Of a DNA stretch of 64,000 nucleotides, positions 24,441 through 35,829 are shown piece by piece (within the stretch, counting starts at the first letter, position 1; every line of letters begins with the position of its first letter). The stretch covers positions 189,350 through 253,349 of the forward strand of contig MNCI01012642.1 of the NCBI GenBank assembly GCA_015680685.1. Reading direction: 5' to 3'. Both the position numbers and the translations under genes were made by a program. This stretch comes from Gnetum montanum. Lineage: Eukaryota; Streptophyta; Gnetopsida; Gnetales; Gnetaceae. Under the pieces are notes generated by a model. The model made no database searches and had not been told where the DNA came from. It was given only the letters and a program-made list of their open reading frames with translations.

Positions 24441-25620
24441 TTAATACTAGTTAGGTGCTCGTAGAATTGGAGTTTCTACAAGCTTTTCTTTGAGTTTATA
24501 GAAGGCCTTTTTGCATTCCTCACTCCATACAAATGAAGCATCTTTATTTGTTAGCCCCACCAATGATTTAGCGATCTTAGAGAAATTCTCTATAAATCAC
24601 TAATAGTAACCAATGTGTCCAAGGAATCATTAGACATCTTTAATGATTTTTGGATGATAGGTTATTCCTTAGATAACCCTAATCTTTTTAAGGTCCACCT
24701 CAATTCCTACTTGTAAGAGTCTATGCCCTGAACACAATGCTCTCTTGGATCATCATATGGTTCTTTTACCAATTGAGCTAAAGATTGATCACCATGCACC
24801 TTTTAAGCACTTGCTCAAGGTGGTTCAAGGGCTACTCAAACATAACACCATAGGTGGAGACGTCATCCATGAAGACTTCCACCCGGCTACCAATTTGTTG
24901 TTGAAAAATACTAAGGACAAGGTGTTGAAAGGTTGCAAGGGCATTGCACAGATCAAAAAGCACCTTTTTATATGCAAAAGTAACCTAGGGACTTATAAAT
25001 GTAGTTTTTACTTGATCCTCCAATGTAATATGAATCTGGTTATAGCCATTATAACCATCCAAAAAGTTGTAATAGCAATGCCTAGAGATAGTGTCCAACA
25101 CCTATTCGACAAATGGCAATGAGAAATGATCTTTGTAGGTTGCCATGTTCAATAGGCTAAAGTTAATACAGATCTTCCACTTACCACATTTCTTTGGTAT
25201 GACCACAAGTGGGCTAATCCACTCATTATCCACAATTGGATAAATTAACCCCACCTTAAGGAGTTATTCAATCTCCTCCTTGATGATTTGCTTCAACTTG
25301 GGGTTCAACTGACACTATAGCTACCTCTTAGGCTTTGTGGAAGGATCAATATAGATGCGATGTTGGCATATCCAAGGATCAATCCTAGTGAGTTTAGGAT
25401 ATGAGCAAGCAAAGGCCATTGGCCATTTGTTGATCACCTTCAACAACATCTCTTTCTATTTAGGAGCAAGGTTGGCATTAATTATCAACAACTAACCATT
25501 TTTCACAAATGCATATTCCATGCCAACAAGTAGAGTTTTGAACTCCAAGGGCTCCTGTTTAAAATTGTCAGGGATCTCCAACTCTCCCTAATAAGTATAA
25601 TTAGGATTATCATTAGAGCG
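24440..25620 (-). pseudogene. Ath-3 reverse transcriptase
   Basis: Out-of-frame pieces in order: an L-C-N-A-L-A-T-F-Q-H fingers/palm motif (near 24935), then V-E-V-F-M-D-D-V-S-T-Y-G (near 24870) with the FMDD catalytic pair kept. The upstream region (25480-25570) matches the start of the RT domain seen in Ath-5. Frameshifts and stops make it a pseudogene. Confidence 0.8.
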
Positions 25621-25839
25621 TTGGCAATGAACTTGCTTTAGTTCATCCATGTCTTAAACATAGGCACCTGTTAAGCTCTTAGTGGATTTCATGCAAAGTG
25701 TGCTACTTTTAGGATTAGCTGTCAACCAATGGGTATCCTCTTATTTTGTGGTTGTTGTGTACAAGCACCATTGAATTTTAGATTCATCTACACATTCTTT
25801 GCATGCTGTGATTAATATGCTTTTTATGATCCATAGTTT

Positions 25840-26240
25840 CTACACACAATTGCACCCTATATCACTATACATGATGCATGAAACTCTCTTCTTCTTGATC
25901 TTTCCAAATGCATTTTCTTTACAAATCTCTAAAGAAAGATCTTTGATTTCCACCATGCATCAATGGTACTTAGCCAAGCCCTTCCCATGATGATTGGAAA
26001 GTTCCCTTTGCAATTATCAACATGGATCACTAAAATTCAACATGATAGGATCATTCACAAATAGTAGTCATGATGTCCTCCATTAGTTCCAAAGGAAGAA
26101 TGATAAAATGGTTTACTAACTTAAGGTGAATGTTACTCTTCTAAAGTGGAGGCAAATTCTAGGCTTTGCACATCCTGTGAGAAATCAAATTAACACTAGA
26201 ACATAAATCTATAAGAGCTTTGCAAGGCTTATTCCTAGTG
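25840..26240 (-). pseudogene. Ath-3 protease
   Basis: Near 26180-26230 the minus strand reads A-L-I-D-L-C-S-S-V-N-L-I where D-S-G-S-G-V-N is expected, so the active-site triad is damaged. Near 25950-26010 the C-terminal flap region reads F-P-I-I-M-G-R-A-W-L-S, matching G-R-A-W-L in Ath-5. Confidence 0.75.
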
Positions 26241-26499
26241 ATTTGGAGATAGATTAAGGAACTCCTAGGATTAGATCATTTTCTAAGAAGGTGGCCAACC
26301 TTTATCCAATCAATTACTACATGGGTTAGCATGACGGTATGCACTTTGGAAGGTATTTGGTTTGAAGGGGACTTGAATGGATTGGATGTAGAGGGTGAGG
26401 AAGAAGTAGGATTATCAACTACATGAGCTTGTGAGGGCTTTGAAGAATGGTCTTTTTCTAGGTCTAGGCTCTAAACCACTCAACTAAGGAGCCAGCTAT

Positions 26500-28867
26500 A
26501 AATTAATGACCCTAGTAGCATTATGTTACTACGGTTAGGCTAGAATCTTGCCCTAGATTGATGGAGCAGATGGTAATTGGGTTGAGGATGGAAGGACATG
26601 CATAGAAGGATGAGGAGTATGATAAGGATATGGGGACTTTCGTATTGGAGATGGAGAATGAGCTCTATAATACTTAGGAGGGTAGTAGTGATGTTGAAAA
26701 GAAGTGTGACTAGAAGAGTCACATAAAAACATGGGTAGTTGAACATAGTACCCATATGAATTAGGTTACCTGTAAGGGTATTGTTGCCTTGGTGGTGGCA
26801 TCCCCCATGAGTGTGGGTGCTACCACTGATGATACTGCTCAAACAGGTGTGGTGGAGCTCCACTTGGATAATAGGCTTACTATTGGTGGAACCACCTTGG
26901 GTTGCTTTGAGGATAAGAAAACCCTTTAGATGCTTGCCTTCTCGCAAGTCTATGATTTAGAGTGTACAACCTAGATTCCTATAAGTGTGACACAATAGGG
27001 AAACATCCCTTATGATGTTCATATTGGTAGATGTCACACCCACCATCATCATTTGATTCAGACTTCACAACCTCCTCTATGGTAGTAGCTTTAGCCTTAT
27101 TCCTTTGGTGGGCATGTTCAACTTCCTTCCTTCTCCTACAATCATGATCACTACTTTACTCTTTGGATGCCTCTATGATTTTCAAATCCATTTGGTACTT
27201 TTCATCTAAAGAGTTCCATATTTTATCTACCTTAGCTGAAATTTTGGAGATAGATTTCTAGATCGATAAGATTTTTCACTACATCACTTCATCAAGTGGT
27301 GCCTCCTCCTCATTATTGACAAATTGAACTTTCCTTTTTCTGATGGAAGGTTCATAGTTGTACTCTTTTTCACTTTCTATCTTTTTGAGCTCTCCTTCTT
27401 CTTTAGCAACCTTCTCAATGAGCCTTTGGATTTGATGGGCTTTAAGTTCTAACAGTCTCCCTTGGGCATAGACCCCAAGAGTTCTCCTTGTTTTTTATCA
27501 GAGCCCATCTATGACATGGAAAAGCTACTCCCTTTGAAAGTAACCATGGCCAGGACATTGATGCAAAAGGAAACAATACCTAACCATGGCTACATCCAAG
27601 AGTTCATGTGTTCCTTGTCTCCAACATTGGATTTGCTTTCTCAAGTTGGACAATTGAAAGTACATTTGATATTTGTCATTATATAGCTCAAGCATTGTGC
27701 TCCATCTATGGATTGATTCCAACTCCAAGGACTAGTACCAACTTTTAACTTCTTTTATAAGTGTCCTGGGAAACAACTTAAGTTTTTGTCATTTGTTCTC
27801 TATGTTTTGCAATGCACAAGCATCATGAAAGGCTTGTACATGATTCTACGGATCTGTATTCTATCCTCCAAATTTGAAAATGTTGTTCATATCCAACCAC
27901 TTTATTTAGCTATCTTTCACATGACTTAATGGAATTCTTACTACCTCTATGATGTTTAGCATGTTTCAAGTAGCAAGAAAAGGCTCATCATAGTCATGGC
28001 CTCTATGATGGCCATGATGCATATGATGCCTATCCCTTCTCTCATGTTGGTGGGCCTCCCTTGAAACCCCTAATATTGATCATTCCAATGGGCCCTATGG
28101 TCAAGATCATCTATGTCCTATCGATCACCTCCATCATAGTCACATCCTTTGTACCTTCAATTAGAGATAGAGAAGGAAGAAGAGAATGATGAAGGTGAAG
28201 AGGAAAGAGGACTAGCATCATGATGCTTGCCACCCCCTCTTTGATGATCATGACCACTATCATCATTATGATGCCTGTCCCTATCCTTGTGATGACTTCC
28301 ATCTTTAGATCTCCCATGATCATAGGACCCATTCTTGCCTAAACTAGGATTATTGAAAGTGGACTATAAACTCTAGTTCAAGCCTCCTTCATTGAAACCA
28401 AGGGAAGGAGAGTCAATGAAATGAGAATTCCTAGAGAAGGGATCCTCATTGTATTTTTGGCATAATAGGAATAAGGGGTTATTAAACCATTTTTCCTTTG
28501 CAACTTCATAGTGTTTCTCCTATTGCTGATCAATTTTATGTTATGCTTCAATGGGATGGTAATGCCTAGTGTCATAATCCTGCACAACATATTCAACATG
28601 GAGCCTCTAGATGCCCAACCTTATAAGAGTTTGTCATAGCATCGTAGGAACTAATCAATTAGGAAGCAACACAATGTTGCCCTCCATGTCTCTCCACCAC
28701 ATTTGATCATCTTGATGTAGGTCGAAGGTGAAATTAGACACATAATCATTGGGATGAGTATATATGACTCAGCATTATTAGGGCACTAGCTGATTTGATC
28801 ATTCATTCCTTTAATTGGATGCATGCTCAAATTTAGGCAAAGAATCATCCCTATGAGAAGAAGTCAT
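26500..28867 (-). pseudogene. Ath-3 gag
   Basis: Starts at the ATG at 28867 (M-T-S-S-H-R-D), parallel to the M-A-S-S-H start of Ath-2. The N-terminal part is broken by stops. The best open piece (27525-27728) has R-W-S-T-M-L-E-L-Y-N-D-K-Y-Q and C-P-G-H-G. Near 27030 the knuckle reads C-D-I-Y-Q-Y-E-H-H-K-G-C, so the second Cys is Tyr, as in Ath-5. The Pro-rich C-terminus (26540-26950) is out of frame. Confidence 0.8.
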
Positions 28868-29003
28868 TTTGAATAAGAAGAAAATTAACAGTGTGATTTT
28901 TACAATTATTATTAGTGTTAGAATCATTTTGACTTTAAAGTTCAATCCAACAATGTTGAATGATTTTTCACTAAGTCCTAGATAGCGCACAAAACTAGCC
29001 AAA

Positions 29004-29022
29004 GTCCCTAACAACATTGCCA
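29004..29022 (-). other. Ath-3 primer binding site, decayed
   Basis: On the minus strand TGGCAATGTTGTTAGGGAC, one base from the LTR, matches the tRNA-Asp type site of Ath-2 at 13 of 19 positions. Five of the six differences are C-to-T or G-to-A. Confidence 0.8.
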
Positions 29023-29023
29023 A

Positions 29024-29870
29024 TGATGAGAAACAAGTATACCCTACATCCAACCATATGAATCACTAGTGTTCACTAAATGATCCAGTCAAATTTCATA
29101 GACTTTAGTTCTTTAAGTGCACTAGGTTCTAGGAGATGAAACTAACCATCACAATCATTGTCTTCCCAATTCCACTTGTCAAGTTCATAGTTATGGTTAA
29201 GTGTAACTGAGGTATGTGATTTTTATCATTTTGTCTTTTATGTCATACGTCACCTAAGAATAAAGAATAAAGAATTTATTTGCTAGATTAATTCAATAGC
29301 TAGCTAATGTTTAACTAATCTTAACATAAGCATCCACTTCCACTTGCTGTATACATCCTAAACATGTATAGTGCTATTGGGTTACCAAACATTAAGCATT
29401 ACTAGGACTACCAAGCGTTAGAAATATGCTTGAAAGTGATTGTATTTATGTGTGATATTTAAATGATATTAATTACTTAATTACTTAAAAAATTAAAGGA
29501 AATTACTTGAATATCAAATGCTTAGAGAAAATAATTAATCTAGTCCAAGTGTTGCAAGGTTTGATCAGAAAGTTCATCTTTATTACTGCACACACTATAG
29601 TGCTCAAGTAGAATAGTGTTAGAAAAAAGACCCATATACTCTTTGACTCCTACTGTGGGCACTTAGAAAATATTCTAACTTTTAAGAGGAAAAACTGCAA
29701 GAACTTTATTACAACTATAAAAGAGATGCCATAAATGTGATGGGTAAGTGCACATTTATAGGAAAAACAGGGAGCCCCATCGATAGGTACACATCAATGA
29801 GTCAAACCCTAGGTCAATGGGATCCAATTGAAGGGGTTGCGTTGACATGGCCAAACCATGTAACTCATCA
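29024..29870 (-). repeat. Ath-3 5' LTR
   Basis: 847 bp; minus strand starts TGATGAGTTACATGG and ends at the CATCA beside the primer site. TATA lies near 29754-29763. No GATATC cluster. It matches the 3' LTR only moderately, so the element is old or its two ends have different origins. Confidence 0.82.
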
Positions 29871-29972
29871 CACTTAAGGCCAATTATGAAGGAACCTGAG
29901 TTGTGAAGCAATGCAAGCTACTAGTTCTTTAAGGTGAATATGATAAGCTAAAAATGAAGAAGGGGGTTATAT

Positions 29973-30480
29973 TGTAATATCTCGTTGTTTGTTAAGGGTA
30001 TAGTTTTATTATATTAATAATGTAATTAACATTCAAATGAAGGAGTACCTAATTATAAGAAGTTATAACTATTCTTGATACCCTTTCTGGAGGGAATTTA
30101 TCTTATGACATTTAAGACTAAGGACTTAGAGGTCATACCAAACATCAAGTTGTAAAGCCAACAGTGGCAAGTAACAAGTCCTGGGTGAAGCAAGATAAGA
30201 AGGGACTAATCACCCCTTTAGTCTTATAGCTAAAATATGGTGGTAGTACATGATTATCTATAAGGATCTTAAGTATCATAGGAAGATAATCCCAAGGTTG
30301 GTTGACAGTGTATTCAAATAATTTCAATAAAAAAAGTCTAATTCTCTTTATTTCATGTTAATTTTAAGTTGTCATTTATTTCATGTTTGTAGCACATTTA
30401 TCAAGTTGTTCATGCTATTAAAAGATGATTCTACATGATGAACAATCATAATTATTAATATTCAAGAGTAGGATATCACA
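29973..30480 (+). repeat. Chromovirus-type LTR copy 2
   Basis: 508 bp, starting TGTAATATCTCG and ending GAGTAGGATATCACA, homologous along its length to copy 1. Purine-rich GAAGAAGGGGGTTATAT precedes it, like a polypurine tract, while TGTGGTCTCAGTG follows, resembling the TGGTATCAGAGC primer site of tRNA-Met. It may be a middle LTR of a recombined array, or one of the two signals is chance. Confidence 0.7.
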
Positions 30481-30599
30481 TGTGGTCTCAGTGAAAACCA
30501 TAGTCTAAGAGCTAATTTTGGATTTGAGATAAAAAGAGTAATAATTATTTCTTTTACTTATGAATAAAAAGAAATGAAGTATATAAATAAAGAGAATGG

Positions 30600-32250
30600 A
30601 ACCTAGAAGAAGAAAAAAGAGAAACATGGAATAACATAGACATGGACTAAAACTATAGGCCAAATGATTGAATAAGATCACTAGCCACTTTTTCTTGAGT
30701 CATCAATTCCTCCTTGGTAATATCATCCTTCTTGAGCATGTCATAATACCAAGCCAAGCCCTTGCAAAGTTTGTGGATGTACTTTGTAGTACTCTTGGCA
30801 ACAACCTTCTCTTCATCAACTTTTGTAAGTTCTACTTACAATAAGTTAGCCTACATAATACATTCAACAATATCTTTCTTCCATTTCTTCTCCTTCATCT
30901 ACATGTATAAGATAAGAAAAGAAGAGGGGAAAAGAGAATTAAATTAAAAAAATAAGAATTTATTACTTACATGGAGTTGATCATTTTCTATCTAAAGAAG
31001 ACATTCATGGTTTAGTAAATGATGAGCAAAGCAAGTAGCACTCTCGAGTTTTCCAAAAATCTATTCAAGATTTTTGGTGATTCTAGAGAATCCTCTAGAA
31101 TTTCATAGAACATTGATGTGCAAGTAGAATGCACTAACTCATAATCACTTTGGAAATTGCAAGACCTTGATTTTTGCAAAAGATACAAATTTTTCTTGAA
31201 TTGAATGAGGAGAATTCTAAATGATTTGCTTACTAAGACTATGAAGTAAAAGAACTTTTTCTTTGATAGCAGTCATCATCTCTCTCAAAGAGTAAGAAGA
31301 ACCCTTGATCAAAATAGAGGAACTTGCTATGATAGGAATGGATCTAGAAGTAGGAATTAATATTACAACTTGATGTCCACTAGCAATAGCCAAACTTTGT
31401 ATTAGAATCATTTGTGGATATTTCACCTTCCAAGATCTTGGTGGAGGAGCACTAATCTAGTTATATCCAAATTTATGAGAGCAACTGTACCTTTTGTTTT
31501 CCAATTTTTGAATAAAAATAGTCCAAACCAACCTACCAAGGTAGAATATCAAAGGGAAGTATACAAAAACTTAATAAATAATTAGAATTTACCTCTTGTT
31601 TTTCCCTTCTTTATGCCAATTTGAACCTTGGCTATTGGTGCACAACTTCGGGTTAATCAACAACATTAGTAAAAAATAAAGAGATAAAATAATAATAATA
31701 AAGCTTTGATAAAAGTGAATCTTGAAACTCTCTTTCATTGCTTCATCTCTTTTTGGAATTCTCTCCCCATCATCACCTCCAAAAATTGTTTGCACCCTAG
31801 AGTTCACTAGAACATGTAAATACAATAAGGACAAATAAATAATAAATGTTGTAACCAAATTAAAAATATTCTATACCTCATCTACTACTTCAAGATTAAA
31901 GGGTTGTGTAATTTCTTCTTGAACCTTCTTTAAACCTTCAATTTGGGTTCTCATAACACTCTCATCCTCACAAAATTTGGGGTTAAAACTAGGGTCATAA
32001 GAAGTGAAACCATTATTTAAAACATTATAACTTAGACATAAGGTCATAAGAAAAGGAACATCCCAAAAGGAACATGGTTTTCCAAGAGTTCTCTTGATTT
32101 TAGATATAAGTTTTATGAAAAGAGACAATTCTATAAAACAAGAGTGGAACCATTTGAACATCCTATCTTTCTTGACATCATGAAGTAAGAAAATCAAAAA
32201 AGTAGCGATGTTGGAATAATCAAAATGCCATAAAACCTTGCCTCATATAA
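30600..32250 (-). pseudogene. Unrecognised coding-like block with exon-like pieces
   Basis: I do not recognise this family. On the minus strand three open pieces follow each other: 32197-31871 (108 codons), a piece around 31810-31605 and a piece around 31426-31217. Between the first two the sequence runs ...GATGAG|GTATAG and ends TTCTAG; after the second is AAGAG|GTAAAT with a later TTGGTAG, so they resemble exons with GT-AG introns. The first piece has a Glu/Lys-rich end, and the last (30900-31200) reads basic and coiled-coil-like in shifted frames. Stops interrupt the later parts. It could be a degraded host gene or the extra ORF of an unknown element. Confidence 0.35.
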
Positions 32251-33479
32251 ACAAGCATAACTAGAAATCTATTTCATCATTAAAGTCAAATTCATAAAAC
32301 TTTATTCCATGGAACCAAAAAATATTTGAACTGAGAAGATTGTAAACTAGGCATGAAAGGATCTTCCCTCGGATAGAAATGTCAAATATTTGGTATGACT
32401 ACAAGTGTAACATTAGTAGTTCTAAAAATATTTTTTGAACTAGTACTAGCCTTGGAATTGTATAAGTTATATTATTTGTTTACCTGATTCTTGCATGAAA
32501 TATTTTTAAAAAGAAAAAAAGGAATAGCAAGTAAATGAGATAACCTAGAAGTTTTCAAATACTCAAACCATTAAACCTTAAGTAAACTACATACAAGATT
32601 GGTGGCTTGTACAACATTGTTTTGATGTAAACGAATTGAAATGGAATGCCTGCTACTTATGGTGATTGGAGAAGCCTAGTTGGATGATTTGGAAAGAGTT
32701 ATGTTGTCAACCTTCTCTAATTCAATCTTTGCAACTCTCCTACTCCAATGTTGCTTTGAGAAATATGTGTGAAAAGATCTACACTTAATTTGAATTTATA
32801 GAAATAAAATGACAATTCTAATTAGTAGTGTAGAGGATGCATTAGGATGCATTAGCAGGGAAAAATACAATTCATTTTAGAGAAAGTTCAATTCAAAAAT
32901 CATTAAGTAATTAATTTTATCTTAACTCATGATAAATTTTCCTACTTTTATGATTTCTAAATTCAATAAAGTGGAGATATCTCAAGTCCAATAAATGATG
33001 CTCTCTAAGATGATTTTACCTAGATCGAGCACACAGTTTGCAAGATATTGTGTTTCTTGTTAAACATGTCATTAATTAATTAAAATTAAAAAAATAAAAG
33101 TAAAGTTATTTATTTTATTTTCAAGTTTAAAATTTTGGAAATTAGTATTAAACCCTTGAGCTTCCACTTCAAGGTTAAACATCTTAGCCTTGTTCAAGCT
33201 AGCCATGTGAGATAACCATCTAGTTGTTAAATAGCTTTCTCTTATTCAATATATTAATTGAATAAGATTGACCAATTGGCTAGATGAATGCAATCTAAGA
33301 GTTATGTTTAGTAACTTAAAGATCATGGGTTTAATTTATAATCCCATGATTAATCCCAACAGTCAAAGAAAAATATGTGAATCTAGTACATAATAAATGA
33401 GCTCTTGAAAGATTAAATAAGGAGCTTATAAAAATTTTGCTTACAATAACTAAATGAGTTGTGCATTCATAATAACAAA
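32251..33479. other. AT-rich sequence, nothing recognised
   Basis: No open frame with family features and no element terminus. The right end may belong to the LINE remnant that follows. Confidence 0.45.
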
Positions 33480-34420
33480 GTGTTCAAAAGAGTTGGTTTG
33501 ATGAGGATTACTTGGAGGCTAGGTAGAATATTAATAATGCAAATAAGAGTTACAAATAAAGTTTTAGTTAAGGCATATAAATGCTTAATTGAATCAAAGA
33601 AGAAAATTTATTAGGAAATAGCAAGAATATTTTGCTTACACCATTAAAAAGGAATGTAGATAGTTTTGACAATGTTTTCATCATAAAACCTCTAAATCAT
33701 TTAATTTTTCTTTGTAAGATATTTGGTCATTTTACAATAAATTATTTACAAGACAAGATGATAATTCTACTATTATTATAAAACCAACATTTGTCCAGTT
33801 TACTCATGAGGAAGTCATAGAGGGTATTAAAAAGCTAGCATCTAGCAAAGATTTAGATTCAGATGGTTTATATGTAGAATTATTAAAGTGGGCATGGTAC
33901 ATTATTCATAGAAAAATTTGGCATAAATTAAATTCAACAATGCAACAAGGATTAAATCAACATTGGAATACTAGTAAAGCTATCTTGTTAGAAAAAAAGG
34001 GGGGATAAAAATAATTTTAACAATTACCAAATGATAGTTGTGTGTAATATTTTTACTAAGTTGATAGGAAATTTACTAGAAAAAAGGAATCAGTTCTTGG
34101 ATTGAAGAAAACCATATTAGGGCAAGATATTAAATAGATTTTAGAAAAAATTTCTCGACTATTGATCACATAATTACTCTTAAACACTACATAGATTCTG
34201 TAAGAATGCCTAATAAAAAAGATTTATTTTTTATTCATTTTACACAAGCATGTCATTTAGTAATCTATATAAAACTATGATTGTGCTTGCATAAAATTGG
34301 CCTCCCTTTAGATTTGGTTGCAACAACTTAAAGATTATATGAGGAGGTGATTATTAAAATTATAGATAGTAGTTTAGAAAAAGAAGCCTCTATTCTAAAG
34401 CAAAATTGAAGTTAAGAAAG
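33480..34420 (+). pseudogene. Decayed LINE reverse transcriptase fragment
   Basis: A plus-strand reading starts with W-F-D-E-D (33495), typical of the linker after the LINE endonuclease, then is broken by stops. From 33718 to 34005 it is open for 96 codons: S-F-Y-N-K-L-F, then T-H-E-E-V-I-E-G-I-K-K-L-A-S-S-K, D-S-D-G-L and E-L-L-K-W-A, the RT 'I..LK..KAPGPDGI..ELLKW' region. Later frame-shifted pieces (about 34215-34360) read F-F-I-H-F-T-Q-A and R-L-Y-E-E-V-I, like the 'FIDF.KAFD' and 'LYE.V' motifs. No 3' tail or target duplication was placed. Confidence 0.7.
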
Positions 34421-34939
34421 TTTGTCCATTTTCTCCAAATCTCCTTAGTATCGTTATTGATTAGAGATAGAAATGGTTGTCCACCAATCAAGTTATCAGA
34501 ATCCTATCAAAAAGCTTTGCTTAAGTTCTCATCATCTTAGAATTAAAAGTGGAAGATGAATTTAACTCCTGTGAGAAGAGTATATTTGTAGGTTGTATAG
34601 ATCAAGAGCCCTTAAAGATAACTTACATATATTTCTTTCTTGTTTTATAACTACCCATCAAGAAAACCTTATAATATTATAGTAAAAAGTCTGTATAATT
34701 TATTTTTGATGCTCCATTAGTGCTTTGTCAATTTGTAGAGTTTATAATTATTTTTCATAAAAATGTAATATCTATCTAATAGATCCTACGGATCTTCAAA
34801 CATAACAAAGTTTCATTTTTTATTTCATTAATTTGTTAAAAAAAATAAAGTTAAATTTGGGCCCTAGCCATAACCCTAATGGGTTAGCTCATGTCTGCAA
34901 TGTAGACCTACTACACTGTATCATAATTAGCTCGATAGT
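34421..34939. other. AT-rich spacer left of Ath-4
   Basis: Probably the rest of the LINE remnant or neutral spacer; nothing recognisable. It ends in ATAGT, the likely Ath-4 target duplication. Confidence 0.45.
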
Positions 34940-35810
34940 TAATGAGTAACGAGGTACCCCTACACTCAACCATACAAACACAAGCATTTCACGCATGATC
35001 TGGTCAAACTTTGTAGATGGGCTAGTTGTGGTATCTAGATAGTTACTCATTAATCGTAGTTTTTTGTCTTCCCACCTAGACTAGTATATGCTTTGTTACG
35101 TATGGTTTAGTCCAAAGTGAGGTGTATGATGTGGTTTCTAACCTAATGCTACTCTTAGAGGCGATGGAAAATAACTTTAATTAAGCTAGGAGGAAAAAGG
35201 AAGAGAGTTAAGCTAATAGGACATAGGGAGATAGAGTGTGTTTAAGCTAGCCTAAGTGTGATAAGCATTCATTACTTAATCATCTATACACATCTTGAAC
35301 CTCATGCATGACTACTACTCGGATTACCAAGTGCATGCCCTAGGTACGCTACTAGGATACCAAGTAGTCACACTTGAATGCTCGTGATCAAGCTGTACTC
35401 ATTCTGTGTTTAAGGAGTTTAGGGTGAAGAGATATTAACTATGAAAGCAGTAAATAACAATAACAATTAAATAATTAAACTAAGTAGATGCTGCAATGAT
35501 GAAGTAATCTTGATCTTTATTTTTGGTCATGTGTGTGTCCAAGTACATCACACTTGAATAAAGGTTCCATACAATTACAATCATCACACTATAGGCATGC
35601 ACTAGGAGAGAGTGTTAAGAGGAAAAAATGACAGAAAGACTCTACTCTAACACTAAACTAGCCTCCTTTAACTCCTTGTGCCTACATGTGTATTTATAGG
35701 CTCACACAGGAGTCACGATATTGGGCATCCGGTATCGCAAGCCAGGCCATGATATCATGTACCCAATATCACGTATGCGATATTGAGGCCTAATGAATCA
35801 TGATTCATCA
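34940..35810 (-). repeat. Ath-4 3' LTR
   Basis: Minus strand starts TGATGAATCATGATTC after CATGGGGGTA and ends at TTACTCATTA. TATA box at 35692-35699. A cluster of five GATATC-like sites, mostly decayed, spans about 35717-35787, immediately upstream of TATA. Repeated CTTGGTATCCTAGTAG-type blocks lie at 35315-35370. Confidence 0.9.
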
Positions 35811-35829
35811 TACCCCCATGATTGAATGA

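Larger units (their letters stand above)
17695..29870 (-). mobile_element. Ath-3: Athila-like element with gag-pol and a third ORF
   Basis: A minus-strand element of about 12.2 kb. From right to left: 5' LTR (29870-29024), primer site, gag, protease, RT, RNase H, integrase, 3' noncoding region, third ORF, polypurine tract, 3' LTR (18639-17695). All genes have stops and frameshifts. Flanking bases do not match (ATAAT at 17690-17694, CACTT at 29871-29875), so the ends may come from recombination between copies or the duplication has decayed. Confidence 0.85.
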
